Program-made: the position numbers and the translations under genes
Shown: positions 5,330 to 11,089 of the stretch, in pieces
Numbering within the stretch: the first letter of the stretch is position 1
Layout of the letters: every line of letters begins with the position of its first letter
From: DAOTTI01 sp034437795
GTDB taxonomy: Bacteria > Chloroflexota > UBA11872 > UBA12225
NCBI GenBank assembly: GCA_034437795.1
Contig: DAOTTI010000177.1
Coordinates: 1-13,320 of the forward strand
DNA: 13,320 nucleotides
Direction of reading: 5' to 3'
The notes under the pieces: model-generated
What the model was told of the DNA's origin: nothing
What the model saw: the letters and a program-made list of their open reading frames with translations, nothing else
Databases searched by the model: none

Positions 5330-6334
5330 CTACTGAGCCGGCGCCCTCTCCCGGCGAGAGCCGCCAGCCTGCGGCTCGTTGACGGGATGGGGCGGCCGCT
5401 CCCCGCGCAGCACGGCCAGGATGTTCTCCACCGCAAGGGCGGCCATGCGCTCGGCGGATTGCCAGGTGATGCCGGCGACGTGCGACGTGGCGATGACGTT
5501 GGGCAGGGACAGCAAGGGATGGGTAGGATCCGGCGGCTCCTGCTTGAAGACGTCGAGGGCCGCGCCGGCCAGCTGCCCCGACGCCAGCGCCCTGGCCAGG
5601 GCCGCCTCATCCACCAGCTCCCCGCGAGCGGTGTTGATCAGATAGGCGGTCCGCTTCATCTTGGCCAGGGTGTGGGCGTTGATCAGATCGCGCGTCTCGG
5701 GCGTCGCCGGGGCGTGCAGGCTGACGAAATCGGCGCCGGCCAGTAGCGTGTCTAGGTCCACGAGCCGCGCTCCCACCTCGGCCGCCGCTGCGGGGTCCGG
5801 CGCCACGTCGTAGACCAGCACCTGCAGCCCGAAAGCCCGCGCGCGTGTGGCCACCTGCCGGCCAATCCGGCCGAACCCGATCAGCCCCAGGGTCAGCCCG
5901 GCCAGCTCAAGCCCGATGGGGCGCCGCCACTCGCCACGGCGCGTGGCATTGGCCTCCGGCACCAGGTCGCGGGCCAGGGCCAGCAGGAGCGCCAGCGTGT
6001 GGTCGGCCACGGACTGCTCGTTCGTGCCGGGCGTGATCGTTACCCAGACGCCATGCTCGGCCGCCGCCGCGCAGTCGATGGCGTCGTACCCCACGCCAAA
6101 GCGCGAGACCACCTTCAGCCGCGGCGCCGCCTCGAACACGCGCCGCGTGAAGGCGTCGGTGCCGGCCAGGACCGCGTCGACGTCGCCCACCAGCGGGATC
6201 AGCTCGTCTTCCGTGGCCGGGCGCGGATACGGGCTGGTGACGATGGCGCACCCCGCGTCGATCAGGCGCTGCTCCTGGCGTGCCCCAATGCGCCGGAAGG
6301 TGTGCCCCGTGACAAGTACGCGGTAGCTGGGCAT
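5330..6334 (-). CDS. D-isomer-specific 2-hydroxyacid dehydrogenase (phosphoglycerate dehydrogenase-like)
   Basis: 334-residue NAD-dependent dehydrogenase that would interconvert a 2-hydroxy acid and a 2-oxo acid. The Rossmann loop GFGRIG is at 153-158 with the adenosine-binding Asp at 176 (VYD), favouring NAD over NADP. The catalytic triad is complete: R237 (NTARGELVDE), E266 (KQEPP) and H285 (TSHVAG). The substrate loop SRFGVGYDAID (77-87) is like that of phosphoglycerate dehydrogenases, but there is no C-terminal ACT domain, so it is a short-form enzyme and the true substrate is open. The start lies 7 bases after the cupin stop, and the GAGAGGAG within the last cupin codons may be its ribosome binding site, so it is almost certainly co-transcribed and possibly coupled to the cupin. 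The C-terminal 15 residues are an unconserved polar tail. Confidence 0.93.
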   Translation of the reverse strand: MPSYRVLVTGHTFRRIGARQEQRLIDAGCAIVTSPYPRPATEDELIPLVGDVDAVLAGTDAFTRRVFEAAPRLKVVSRFGVGYDAIDCAAAAEHGVWVTITPGTNEQSVADHTLALLLALARDLVPEANATRRGEWRRPIGLELAGLTLGLIGFGRIGRQVATRARAFGLQVLVYDVAPDPAAAAEVGARLVDLDTLLAGADFVSLHAPATPETRDLINAHTLAKMKRTAYLINTARGELVDEAALARALASGQLAGAALDVFKQEPPDPTHPLLSLPNVIATSHVAGITWQSAERMAALAVENILAVLRGERPPHPVNEPQAGGSRRERAPAQ

Positions 6335-6341
6335 GCCTGGC

Positions 6342-6677
6342 CTACCGGTACTCCTCTCGCGGCGGGCTGAAGATGTCCAGGAACACCCCGCCGCCCGGCC
6401 CCGTCACCAGCTTGTGGGGCACGCCTCCGGGGATGGCATAGTAGTCCCCGGCCTTGACGTGACGCGTCTCCGCACCGATGGTGAACTCGCCCTCCCCTTC
6501 CAGCACGAAGCCGAACTGCTCGTGCGGATGCTGATGCTCCGGCACCACCGCGCCCGGGTCTAGCTCCACCCGCGACAGCATCAGCCGCTCGCCCGAGACA
6601 ACGGCAATCCGGACCCCCGGGAAGATCTCCCGCCTGGGCCGACCCTCCCACGTAATGAAATACGGTTCACGAGCCAT
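6342..6677 (-). CDS. Single-domain cupin
   Basis: 111-residue cupin beta-barrel. Motif 1 is GAVVPEHQHPHEQFGFVLEG (42-61) with candidate metal ligands H48, H50 and E53; motif 2 is GDYYAIPGGVPHKL (77-90) with H88. All four classic ligands are present, so it should bind a metal. Members of this small-cupin group act as isomerases, dioxygenases or sugar/ligand sensors; the function cannot be read from sequence. It lies 7 bases upstream of the dehydrogenase start and 42 bases downstream of the membrane-protein stop, so the three genes look like an operon. That 42-base gap is almost entirely a heptad array, whose last AAGG may serve as a weak ribosome binding site for the ATG at 6677. Confidence 0.88.
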   Translation of the reverse strand: MAREPYFITWEGRPRREIFPGVRIAVVSGERLMLSRVELDPGAVVPEHQHPHEQFGFVLEGEGEFTIGAETRHVKAGDYYAIPGGVPHKLVTGPGGGVFLDIFSPPREEYR

Positions 6678-6682
6678 CGTCC

Positions 6683-6722
6683 GAACCTTGAACCTTGAAC
6701 TTTGAACCTTGAACCCGGTCTA
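6683..6722. repeat. Heptad array, unit GAACCTT, containing the stop codon of the membrane-protein gene
   Basis: Five consecutive 7-base units on the plus strand start at 6683, 6690, 6697, 6704 and 6711: GAACCTT twice, GAACTTT, GAACCTT, GAACCCG. They are followed by GTCTAG. On the minus strand the array begins ACTAGAC, carrying the TAG stop (6720-6722), then continues in exact 7-base phase. The array at 4605-4643 has the same ACTAGAC head. Confidence 0.88.
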
Positions 6723-7163
6723 GTACGGATCGAGCGGCAGGCGGGGTAGAGCAATGCCCATCATCCGGATCAGGTTCATCTGCACCAGATCAATGAACTG
6801 AGCCAGCACGAGCGCAACTGGCGGCGCCCCCGCGGTGAGCGCCACCCGCCGGCCCCCGCCGGTGGCGGTGTTCGACCAGATGGCGGGGATCAGGCGCGCG
6901 CAGCCGAGCAGGCACCCCGCCGGCAGGGCGGCGAAGGGTAGGAGCGCGGGGGCAAAGAGAAACGTGGCTACAGGGTGCGCCGTGAAGAGGAAGGCGAGGT
7001 GAACCAGGCCGCGAAAGGCATACCAGGCGGCCAGCAGGCTCAGCAGCAGCAGGAGCGGGATGCGCCATGCCATGGACCGCCCCGGCGCCAGCCACCAGCT
7101 CAGCCCGCTGGTGGCCGTGGGGCGCGAACCGGGTCCGCGGGATCGGGAGGTCGTCGAAAGCAT
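6720..7163 (-). CDS. Small integral membrane protein of unknown function
   Basis: 147 residues; not a family I recognise. Hydrophobic segments lie at about 34-52 (IPLLLLLSLLAAWYAF), 52-90 (one long or two short helices) and 109-135. The first 30 residues are polar and may be extra: ATG 7073 (MAWRIPLLLL) would give a 117-residue protein starting at the first helix. No good ribosome binding site precedes either; TATTAT lies 11 bases upstream of the ATG at 7163, so a near-leaderless message is possible. An in-frame TGA just upstream rules out a longer form. Its TAG stop is embedded in the heptad array and the cupin follows after 42 bases, so it probably heads the cupin-dehydrogenase operon. A different minus frame further upstream also encodes a hydrophobic stretch, so an old frameshift cannot be excluded. 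Confidence 0.6.
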   Translation of the reverse strand: MLSTTSRSRGPGSRPTATSGLSWWLAPGRSMAWRIPLLLLLSLLAAWYAFRGLVHLAFLFTAHPVATFLFAPALLPFAALPAGCLLGCARLIPAIWSNTATGGGRRVALTAGAPPVALVLAQFIDLVQMNLIRMMGIALPRLPLDPY

Positions 7164-7255
7164 GAACGATCAGCATAATAGCCAATGGGGCCTGCGTCAC
7201 CACGTCTATCGCCAGAGGGTGTCGCCACGTCTTCGGAATGGTGCGCCGTAGCGTC

Positions 7256-7276
7256 CCCTCTTCCTGTGGGAGAGGG
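7256..7276. repeat. Dispersed hairpin repeat, copy 3
   Basis: CCCTCTTCC, loop TGT, GGGAGAGGG with one mismatch, followed by CGAGGGTGAGAGCTC, a variant of the shared tail. It lies in the 244-base divergent gap between the membrane-protein gene and the plus-strand cupin. The gap also holds CATCCG/CGGATG (7295-7313) and the 10-bp palindrome CTGGCGCCAG (7357-7366), which could be an operator. Confidence 0.55.
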
Positions 7277-7407
7277 CGAGGGTGAGAGCTCAACCATCCG
7301 CACCAACCGGATGCGCTCAGGCGTGACGGCGGCCCGCTACACAGAGCGCAAGGCACCTGGCGCCAGTCCCAGTAAGGACCTGCCAGGGAAATGGAGGAGA
7401 GACGGCC

Positions 7408-7863
7408 ATGACAGAGCAGGAGAGACGCCAGCCGGCCGGAGGACAGGCGCGGCCGCTGATACTGCGGCCGCAGGAGCTACCGGCGATTAACCGCGCCCGC
7501 GGGGTCATCAGCCAGCCCCTGGTGCTGGCCGAGCGGGGGAGCACGGCCCTTACCATGGGGATTAGCACGTTTGAGCCGGGTTCGGCGATCCCCGTGCACA
7601 CGCACAACGTTGAGGAGGCGATTACCATCCTCGAGGGGGAAGCGGTGGCCATTATCGACGGCCACGAACACGTGGTGCGGCCATACGACACGACGTTCGT
7701 CCCGCCCGGCACGCCCCATCACTTCCGCAACGACAGCGACCGGCCGATGAAGTTCCTCTGGACGTACGGCGGCACGCACGTCACCCGCACCTACGTCGAG
7801 ACCGGCCAGACGGTCGAGCATCTGTCCGCTGAAGACCGGCGCATCGCCGGAGCCACGGAGTGA
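7408..7863 (+). CDS. Cupin-domain protein
   Basis: 151-residue single-domain cupin. Motif 1 runs G58 to G77 (GSAIPVHTHNVEEAITILEG) with ligands H64, H66 and E70; motif 2 around 92-105 (PYDTTFVPPGTPHHF) supplies H104. The ATG is preceded by GGAGGAGAG at good spacing. It is not closely similar to the minus-strand cupin at 6342-6677; the two probably have different substrates. The N-terminal 30 residues precede the barrel and the last 25 are polar. It is followed after 86 bases by a small membrane protein, with an imperfect GGGGAG/CTCCCC hairpin in between, so co-transcription is uncertain. The ligand is unknown. Confidence 0.9.
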   Translation: MTEQERRQPAGGQARPLILRPQELPAINRARGVISQPLVLAERGSTALTMGISTFEPGSAIPVHTHNVEEAITILEGEAVAIIDGHEHVVRPYDTTFVPPGTPHHFRNDSDRPMKFLWTYGGTHVTRTYVETGQTVEHLSAEDRRIAGATE

Positions 7864-7949
7864 GGCGACGATCACGCGACACGTCGCGGGGAGCGGAGCG
7901 CTGGGCGCCTCCCCCCCGCCTCTGCGCCCCCGCCTGAGGACCGCAACCG

Positions 7950-8231
7950 ATGACCCTTTCCTGGCCGCCCTGGGCATCGATCCCGACGCTGTATCCCTGG
8001 CAGCTGGCGCTGGCCGCCGCGGTCCTGGCCGGCGCCCTGTACCTGCTGGCCCGCCTACAGCTCGAGCGGGCCAAGGAGGACTGGGCCAACGCCTTCTTCT
8101 ATAGCCCATCGCAGAAGACGCGGGCGCGGCAGCGCCGGCAACGGTGGCAGGACCGCTGCTGGGCCCTGCTGGGCCTGACGCTCCTGTGCCTCGGCCTGGC
8201 CATCGTCCTCTACGTCGGCGGGCCACGCTGA
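7950..8231 (+). CDS. Small two-helix membrane protein
   Basis: 93 residues, not recognised. Two transmembrane helices at about 17-36 (WQLALAAAVLAGALYLLARL) and 71-90 flank a basic cytoplasm-type loop rich in Arg and Gln (56-69, QKTRARQRRQRWQD). By the positive-inside rule both ends would face outward. TGAGGA lies about 10 bases before the ATG. The antisense frames here are low-complexity and not credible. Role unknown. Confidence 0.65.
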   Translation: MTLSWPPWASIPTLYPWQLALAAAVLAGALYLLARLQLERAKEDWANAFFYSPSQKTRARQRRQRWQDRCWALLGLTLLCLGLAIVLYVGGPR

Positions 8232-8310
8232 CCGATGATTGCCATAGGCCCAATGCTCCAACCAGCCCTCAGCTCCTTCTCCCTCGGTGACCCCGCTTGC
8301 GCACACCTAC

Positions 8311-8383
8311 TCAATCACGCATCACGCATGACGTATTAAGCATTCCCTGTGACGCAGCGACGCCTCCGCTCGTGAATCATCGG
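8311..8383. repeat. Heptad array (ACGCATC) next to a hairpin-repeat tail
   Basis: At 8315-8338 the units TCACGCA, TCACGCA, TGACGTA and TTA follow in 7-base steps; the last 15 bases equal 256-270. After a short spacer, CTCCGCTCGTGAATCATCGG (8364-8383) repeats the tail of the copy at 1551-1573. The region sits between the small membrane protein and the sigma factor. It shows the two repeat types occurring as adjoining modules. Confidence 0.7.
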
Positions 8384-8399
8384 GAGTAGTGGGATCCAC

Positions 8400-9023
8400 G
8401 TGGTGTCGTCCGTGGCCTCAGCCATGACGAGTGCGCCATCCGCGGGCGGCGAGCCGGCGCCGGCCGACGAGGCGCTGGCGCGTCGCGCCCGCGCGGGGGA
8501 TGAGGCCGCCTGCGCCGCCCTGGTCGAGCGCTACCAGGGAGCGGCGTTCAACTTCGCCTACCGCCTCCTGGGGAACTATGACGATGCCGTGGACGCCGCC
8601 CAGCAGGGCTTCATCCAGCTCTTCGGCGCCCTGCCCAGCCTCGACCTCAGCCGCCCCATTCGGCCGTGGCTCTTCCGTACCATCCGTAACCGGTGCATCG
8701 ACCTCCTGCGCCAGCGCCGAACGGTGCCGCTGCGCGTGCCGGACGACGAGGACGACGGCGGGAGCGCGGCCTGGCGCCAGGAGCCGGTGGATCCGGCCCC
8801 CCTGCCGGACGAGGTTGCCGAGCGGGCCGATCTCCAGCAGCTGCTCAGCGCGGCGATCAGCCGGCTGCCCCCGCGCTACCGCGAGGTGGTGGCGCTCCGC
8901 TATACGAGCGACCTGACCTTCGCCGAGATCGCCGAGGTGCTGGGCGTACCGGAGAATACGGCCAAGATCCACTTCCACCGCGCCAAAGCGCTGCTCCGGC
9001 AGGCGCTGCGCGACCTCTTATAG
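8400..9023 (+). CDS. ECF-type RNA polymerase sigma factor
   Basis: 207 residues with region 2 at about 38-108 (AFNFAYRLLGNYDDAVDAAQ, then PWLFRTIRNRCIDLLRQRR, the -10 recognition helix) and region 4 at about 152-205 (LPPRYREVVALRY, then a helix-turn-helix LTFAEIAEVLGVPENTAKIH). Regions 1 and 3 are absent, as in all ECF sigmas. An acidic linker (114-122) separates the domains. The frame begins GTG at 8400, with GGGA about 7 bases upstream; ATG 8424 is an alternative giving 199 residues. Two membrane or exported proteins follow on the same strand, the first in the place usual for an anti-sigma factor. The signal sensed is unknown, probably envelope-related. Confidence 0.93.
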   Translation: MVSSVASAMTSAPSAGGEPAPADEALARRARAGDEAACAALVERYQGAAFNFAYRLLGNYDDAVDAAQQGFIQLFGALPSLDLSRPIRPWLFRTIRNRCIDLLRQRRTVPLRVPDDEDDGGSAAWRQEPVDPAPLPDEVAERADLQQLLSAAISRLPPRYREVVALRYTSDLTFAEIAEVLGVPENTAKIHFHRAKALLRQALRDLL

Positions 9024-9041
9024 CCTGATGACCCTTCTCGC

Positions 9042-9070
9042 CACTGCCGGCCCAGCCGGAGCCGGCAGTG
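9042..9070 (+). promoter_or_regulatory. 10-bp hairpin between sigma factor and anti-sigma-like gene
   Basis: CACTGCCGGC (9042-9051) and GCCGGCAGTG (9061-9070) pair perfectly around a 9-base loop, starting 18 bases after the sigma stop. No T-run follows, so it is more likely to set the ratio of the two products by attenuation or RNA stability than to end transcription. GCCGACAGTGA directly follows as a near copy of the second arm. Confidence 0.55.
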
Positions 9071-9133
9071 AGCCGACAGTGAAACGAGCGACGGGACTAC
9101 GACGTGCAGACTGATGAGCGCTGGAGGAGAGCG

Positions 9134-9607
9134 ATGGCCGGGCGCAGGCAGGCAGACGAGCAGTGGCTGGGCCAGGGCGACGTGCCGCTGGACGACGTCG
9201 ACCGGCTCTTTGCCCGGCTGGCCCAGCTCCCGCCACCGCGGGACTTCTCGAGCCGCGTGCTGCTGGCGGTGCGCCCGCAGCGCCTCACTCGCGCGCAGGT
9301 CATCTGGGCAGTGGCCGACCTGGCCGCGCTGGTAGCGCTCGCTGCCGTGGCCTTCGTCACCGGCCAGACCCTTGTCGGCGGGGGCCTGATCGCCCTGCTG
9401 GCGGCCGTGGCGTCGGACACGGAGGTTCTGCAGGCCGCGCCGGCCGACACGCTCGTGGCCATCGTCCAGGCCGTACCCTGGCTTGAGCTGGTGGGGCTGG
9501 GCCTGGCCCTGCTGATCGTCGTCGCCTGCACCCGTCGCTTGAGCCGGCTGCTGGCCGGGGCGAACGGTCCCGGCGTGCCCCAGCCCCGACCGGCCGGAGG
9601 CGCCTGA
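9134..9607 (+). CDS. Membrane protein in the anti-sigma position
   Basis: 157 residues. The N-terminal 50 residues are cytoplasmic in character (DDVDRLFARLAQLPPPRDFSSRVLLAVRPQRL), followed by two hydrophobic segments at about 56-92 and 106-131 and a short Pro-rich tail. The layout of a soluble N-terminal segment before membrane helices, next to an ECF sigma gene, suggests a sigma-binding anti-sigma factor. I see no HxxxCxxC zinc motif, so this would be a non-ZAS type; the role is inferred from position. ATG 9134 is chosen because GGAGGAGAG stands just before it; an ATG-less extension to 9104 exists. Its TGA overlaps the next ATG (TGATG), so the two are translationally coupled. Confidence 0.75.
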   Translation: MAGRRQADEQWLGQGDVPLDDVDRLFARLAQLPPPRDFSSRVLLAVRPQRLTRAQVIWAVADLAALVALAAVAFVTGQTLVGGGLIALLAAVASDTEVLQAAPADTLVAIVQAVPWLELVGLGLALLIVVACTRRLSRLLAGANGPGVPQPRPAGGA

Positions 9608-10101
9608 TGGCGATCTGGAAGCTCGGCCCCCTGCGCCTGACTTCGTCGCTGGCGCGGCGCCTGGCGCTGGCCGGCGGCGCGGCCGCCCTGGCCGGCGGAC
9701 TGGCGCTGGGCGTGGCCACGGCGGCGGATCCCGGCGACCACGTCCAGGCTCCGCCGGCGGTGCGCGGCCCCGCGCGGCTAGTCCTGCCCCTCATTCACCT
9801 GCGCCAGCCCCTGCACCAGCGCATCATCGCCCGCCTGCGCGGAGAGACCGCCGGCGAACGCGCCGCGGCGCCTCAGCTGCTGGTGGGGCGCATCGTCCAG
9901 CTCGGTGGCAATGGCGCGCTTGTGGTGATCGGCCCGCGTGAGACCGTCCAGGTGCGCGTGACCGCGCAGACGCGTCTCCCCGGGCGCCGCCCGGCCCCCG
10001 GCGACCGTATCGTCGTCGTCGGGCGCCCGGCTGAGGGAGGCACCTTCGTTGCGCGGGCAGTGCTACTGGTCCCCGCGCGCAACGCCCGTCGTGCCCCGTA
10101 G
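9607..10101 (+). CDS. Exported or membrane-anchored DUF5666-like protein
   Basis: 164 residues. A basic N-terminus and hydrophobic segment (17-40, LARRLALAGGAAALAGGLAL then GVATAADPG) form a signal peptide or anchor with a possible cleavage at ATAA-D. The C-terminal half (90-156) has the pattern of DUF5666: LVGRIVQLGGNGALVVIG, then VQVRVTAQTRL, then PGDRIVVVGR and a final FVARAVLLV, probably a small beta barrel. The start overlaps the preceding stop by one base, so it is the third gene of the sigma operon and may be its output or sensor outside the membrane. The function of DUF5666 proteins is not established to my knowledge. Confidence 0.78.
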   Translation: MAIWKLGPLRLTSSLARRLALAGGAAALAGGLALGVATAADPGDHVQAPPAVRGPARLVLPLIHLRQPLHQRIIARLRGETAGERAAAPQLLVGRIVQLGGNGALVVIGPRETVQVRVTAQTRLPGRRPAPGDRIVVVGRPAEGGTFVARAVLLVPARNARRAP

Positions 10102-10157
10102 CGCCTCACTGGCGCAGCGCGGGTGAGGGCAGGCGCACACCGGCCGTGCCCGCGATC

Positions 10158-10200
10158 GATCCCTCTCCCATTGGGAGAGCGATGGTCAGGGCTCCGCTCG
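10158..10200. terminator. Dispersed hairpin repeat, copy 5, in a convergent gap
   Basis: CTCTCCC (10163-10169), loop ATT, GGGAGAG (10173-10179), then GATGGTCAGGGCTCCGCTCG. It is placed between the 3' ends of the sigma operon and the uracil-DNA glycosylase gene, where a two-way terminator would be expected. No T-run follows on either side, so termination is inferred from position only. Confidence 0.5.
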
Positions 10201-10222
10201 CGAGCAAGCCCGGCTAAACAGG

Positions 10223-10873
10223 CTAGAAGAGCGAAAGCTGCTTCGCTGCCGGCGCCGCGGGTGCGACGGGCTCAGGCGGAGGCGGCGGGGCGGTGAGCCG
10301 TTCTGCCTCGGCCAGCACCGCCGGCAGGCGCCGGAAGTCCTCCTCGATCGTGCGCCGCAGGCTGCTCTGGTGCAACGCCGCGGCCGGGTGGTAGCAGGCG
10401 AAGATCAGGCGCTGGCCGTGCCGCCGGGCCGTCCCGTGCACGCGGCCGATGCGCTCGCCAGGAAAGAACTTGGCCAAAGAGAACCGGCCCAGCGTCACGA
10501 TGACCTTGGGATCGATCACCTCGATCTGCCGGTCCAGGTAGTCGTTACAGGCCGCGATCTCCTCCGGCAACGGGTCGCGATTGTCCGGCGGGCGGTGCTT
10601 GATCACGTTGGCGATGTAGACCTGATCGCGCCGCAGGCCCACCGAGCGCAGCAGCTCCTCCAGGAACTGCCCCGCCGGCCCGACGAAGGGCCGGCCTTGC
10701 TGGTTCTCGTGCCAGCCTGGGGCCTCGCCGATGAACATGATCTTGGCGTCGGGATCGCCCTCCCCGGGCACGCCGCGCAGCGCGTGCCGGTAGAGGATGC
10801 ACTTCTGGCACCGCTCCACCTCGGCGGCGATCTCCCGCAGACGCTGTTCTTTCTCTTCTCGGGTCATCGCCAT
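10223..10873 (-). CDS. Type 4 (Fe-S) uracil-DNA glycosylase with C-terminal clamp-binding motif
   Basis: 216 residues. It removes uracil from DNA as the first step of base excision repair. Motif A is GEAPGWHENQQGRPFVGPAG (49-68), the uracil pocket of family 4 enzymes, and motif B is FACYHPAAAL (158-167) with H162. Cluster ligands C22 and C25 (CQKC) and C109 are in place, but the fourth, in the usual KCRPP, reads KHRPP (H93); C160 is an extra cysteine. After residue 190 comes a Pro/Ala-rich linker and the last five residues are QLSLF, the consensus bacterial clamp-binding peptide. ATG 10873 or 10867 may be the start; neither has a clear ribosome binding site. It is a single-gene unit between repeat-filled gaps. 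Confidence 0.94.
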   Translation of the reverse strand: MAMTREEKEQRLREIAAEVERCQKCILYRHALRGVPGEGDPDAKIMFIGEAPGWHENQQGRPFVGPAGQFLEELLRSVGLRRDQVYIANVIKHRPPDNRDPLPEEIAACNDYLDRQIEVIDPKVIVTLGRFSLAKFFPGERIGRVHGTARRHGQRLIFACYHPAAALHQSSLRRTIEEDFRRLPAVLAEAERLTAPPPPPEPVAPAAPAAKQLSLF

Positions 10874-10935
10874 TCTGAACGGGCAGCGAGCACGCGAACC
10901 TCACCCTCTGGAAGCGGGCGCGAGTACGGGTCGTT

Positions 10936-11053
10936 CCCTCTCCCATAGCGAGAGGGCCAGGGGGAGGGCGAGCCCTCCCCTCTCCCTCTGGGAGCGAGCC
11001 AGGGTCAGGGCTCCTTGTCCCCTCTCCCAAAGGGAGAAGGTGATGGCTCCACT
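10936..11053. repeat. Three dispersed hairpin repeats in a row
   Basis: Stem 1: CCCTCTC (10936-10942) with GAGAGGG (10950-10956). Stem 2: GAGCCCT (10970-10976) with AGGGCTC (11007-11013), enclosing CTCTCCCTCTGGGAG. Stem 3: TCTCCC (11023-11028) with GGGAGA (11032-11037), then AGGTGATGGCTCCACTCG. All are in the same orientation and fill the gap between dapA and the glycosylase gene. Confidence 0.7.
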
Positions 11054-11077
11054 CGCTACTCGCTACTCCCCACTCCC
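11050..11077. repeat. Heptad array, unit YACTCSC, after the dapA stop
   Basis: Four exact 7-base steps: CACTCGC (11050), TACTCGC (11057), TACTCCC (11064), CACTCCC (11071). It begins 12 bases past the dapA stop codon on the minus strand and overlaps the tail of the adjoining hairpin repeat. Confidence 0.75.
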
Positions 11078-11089
11078 GCAGCCGGCGAG

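Noticed and set aside
7477..8253. A 258-codon minus-strand frame opposite the cupin and small membrane protein
   Set aside because: Low-complexity, antisense to a cupin with a complete metal site.
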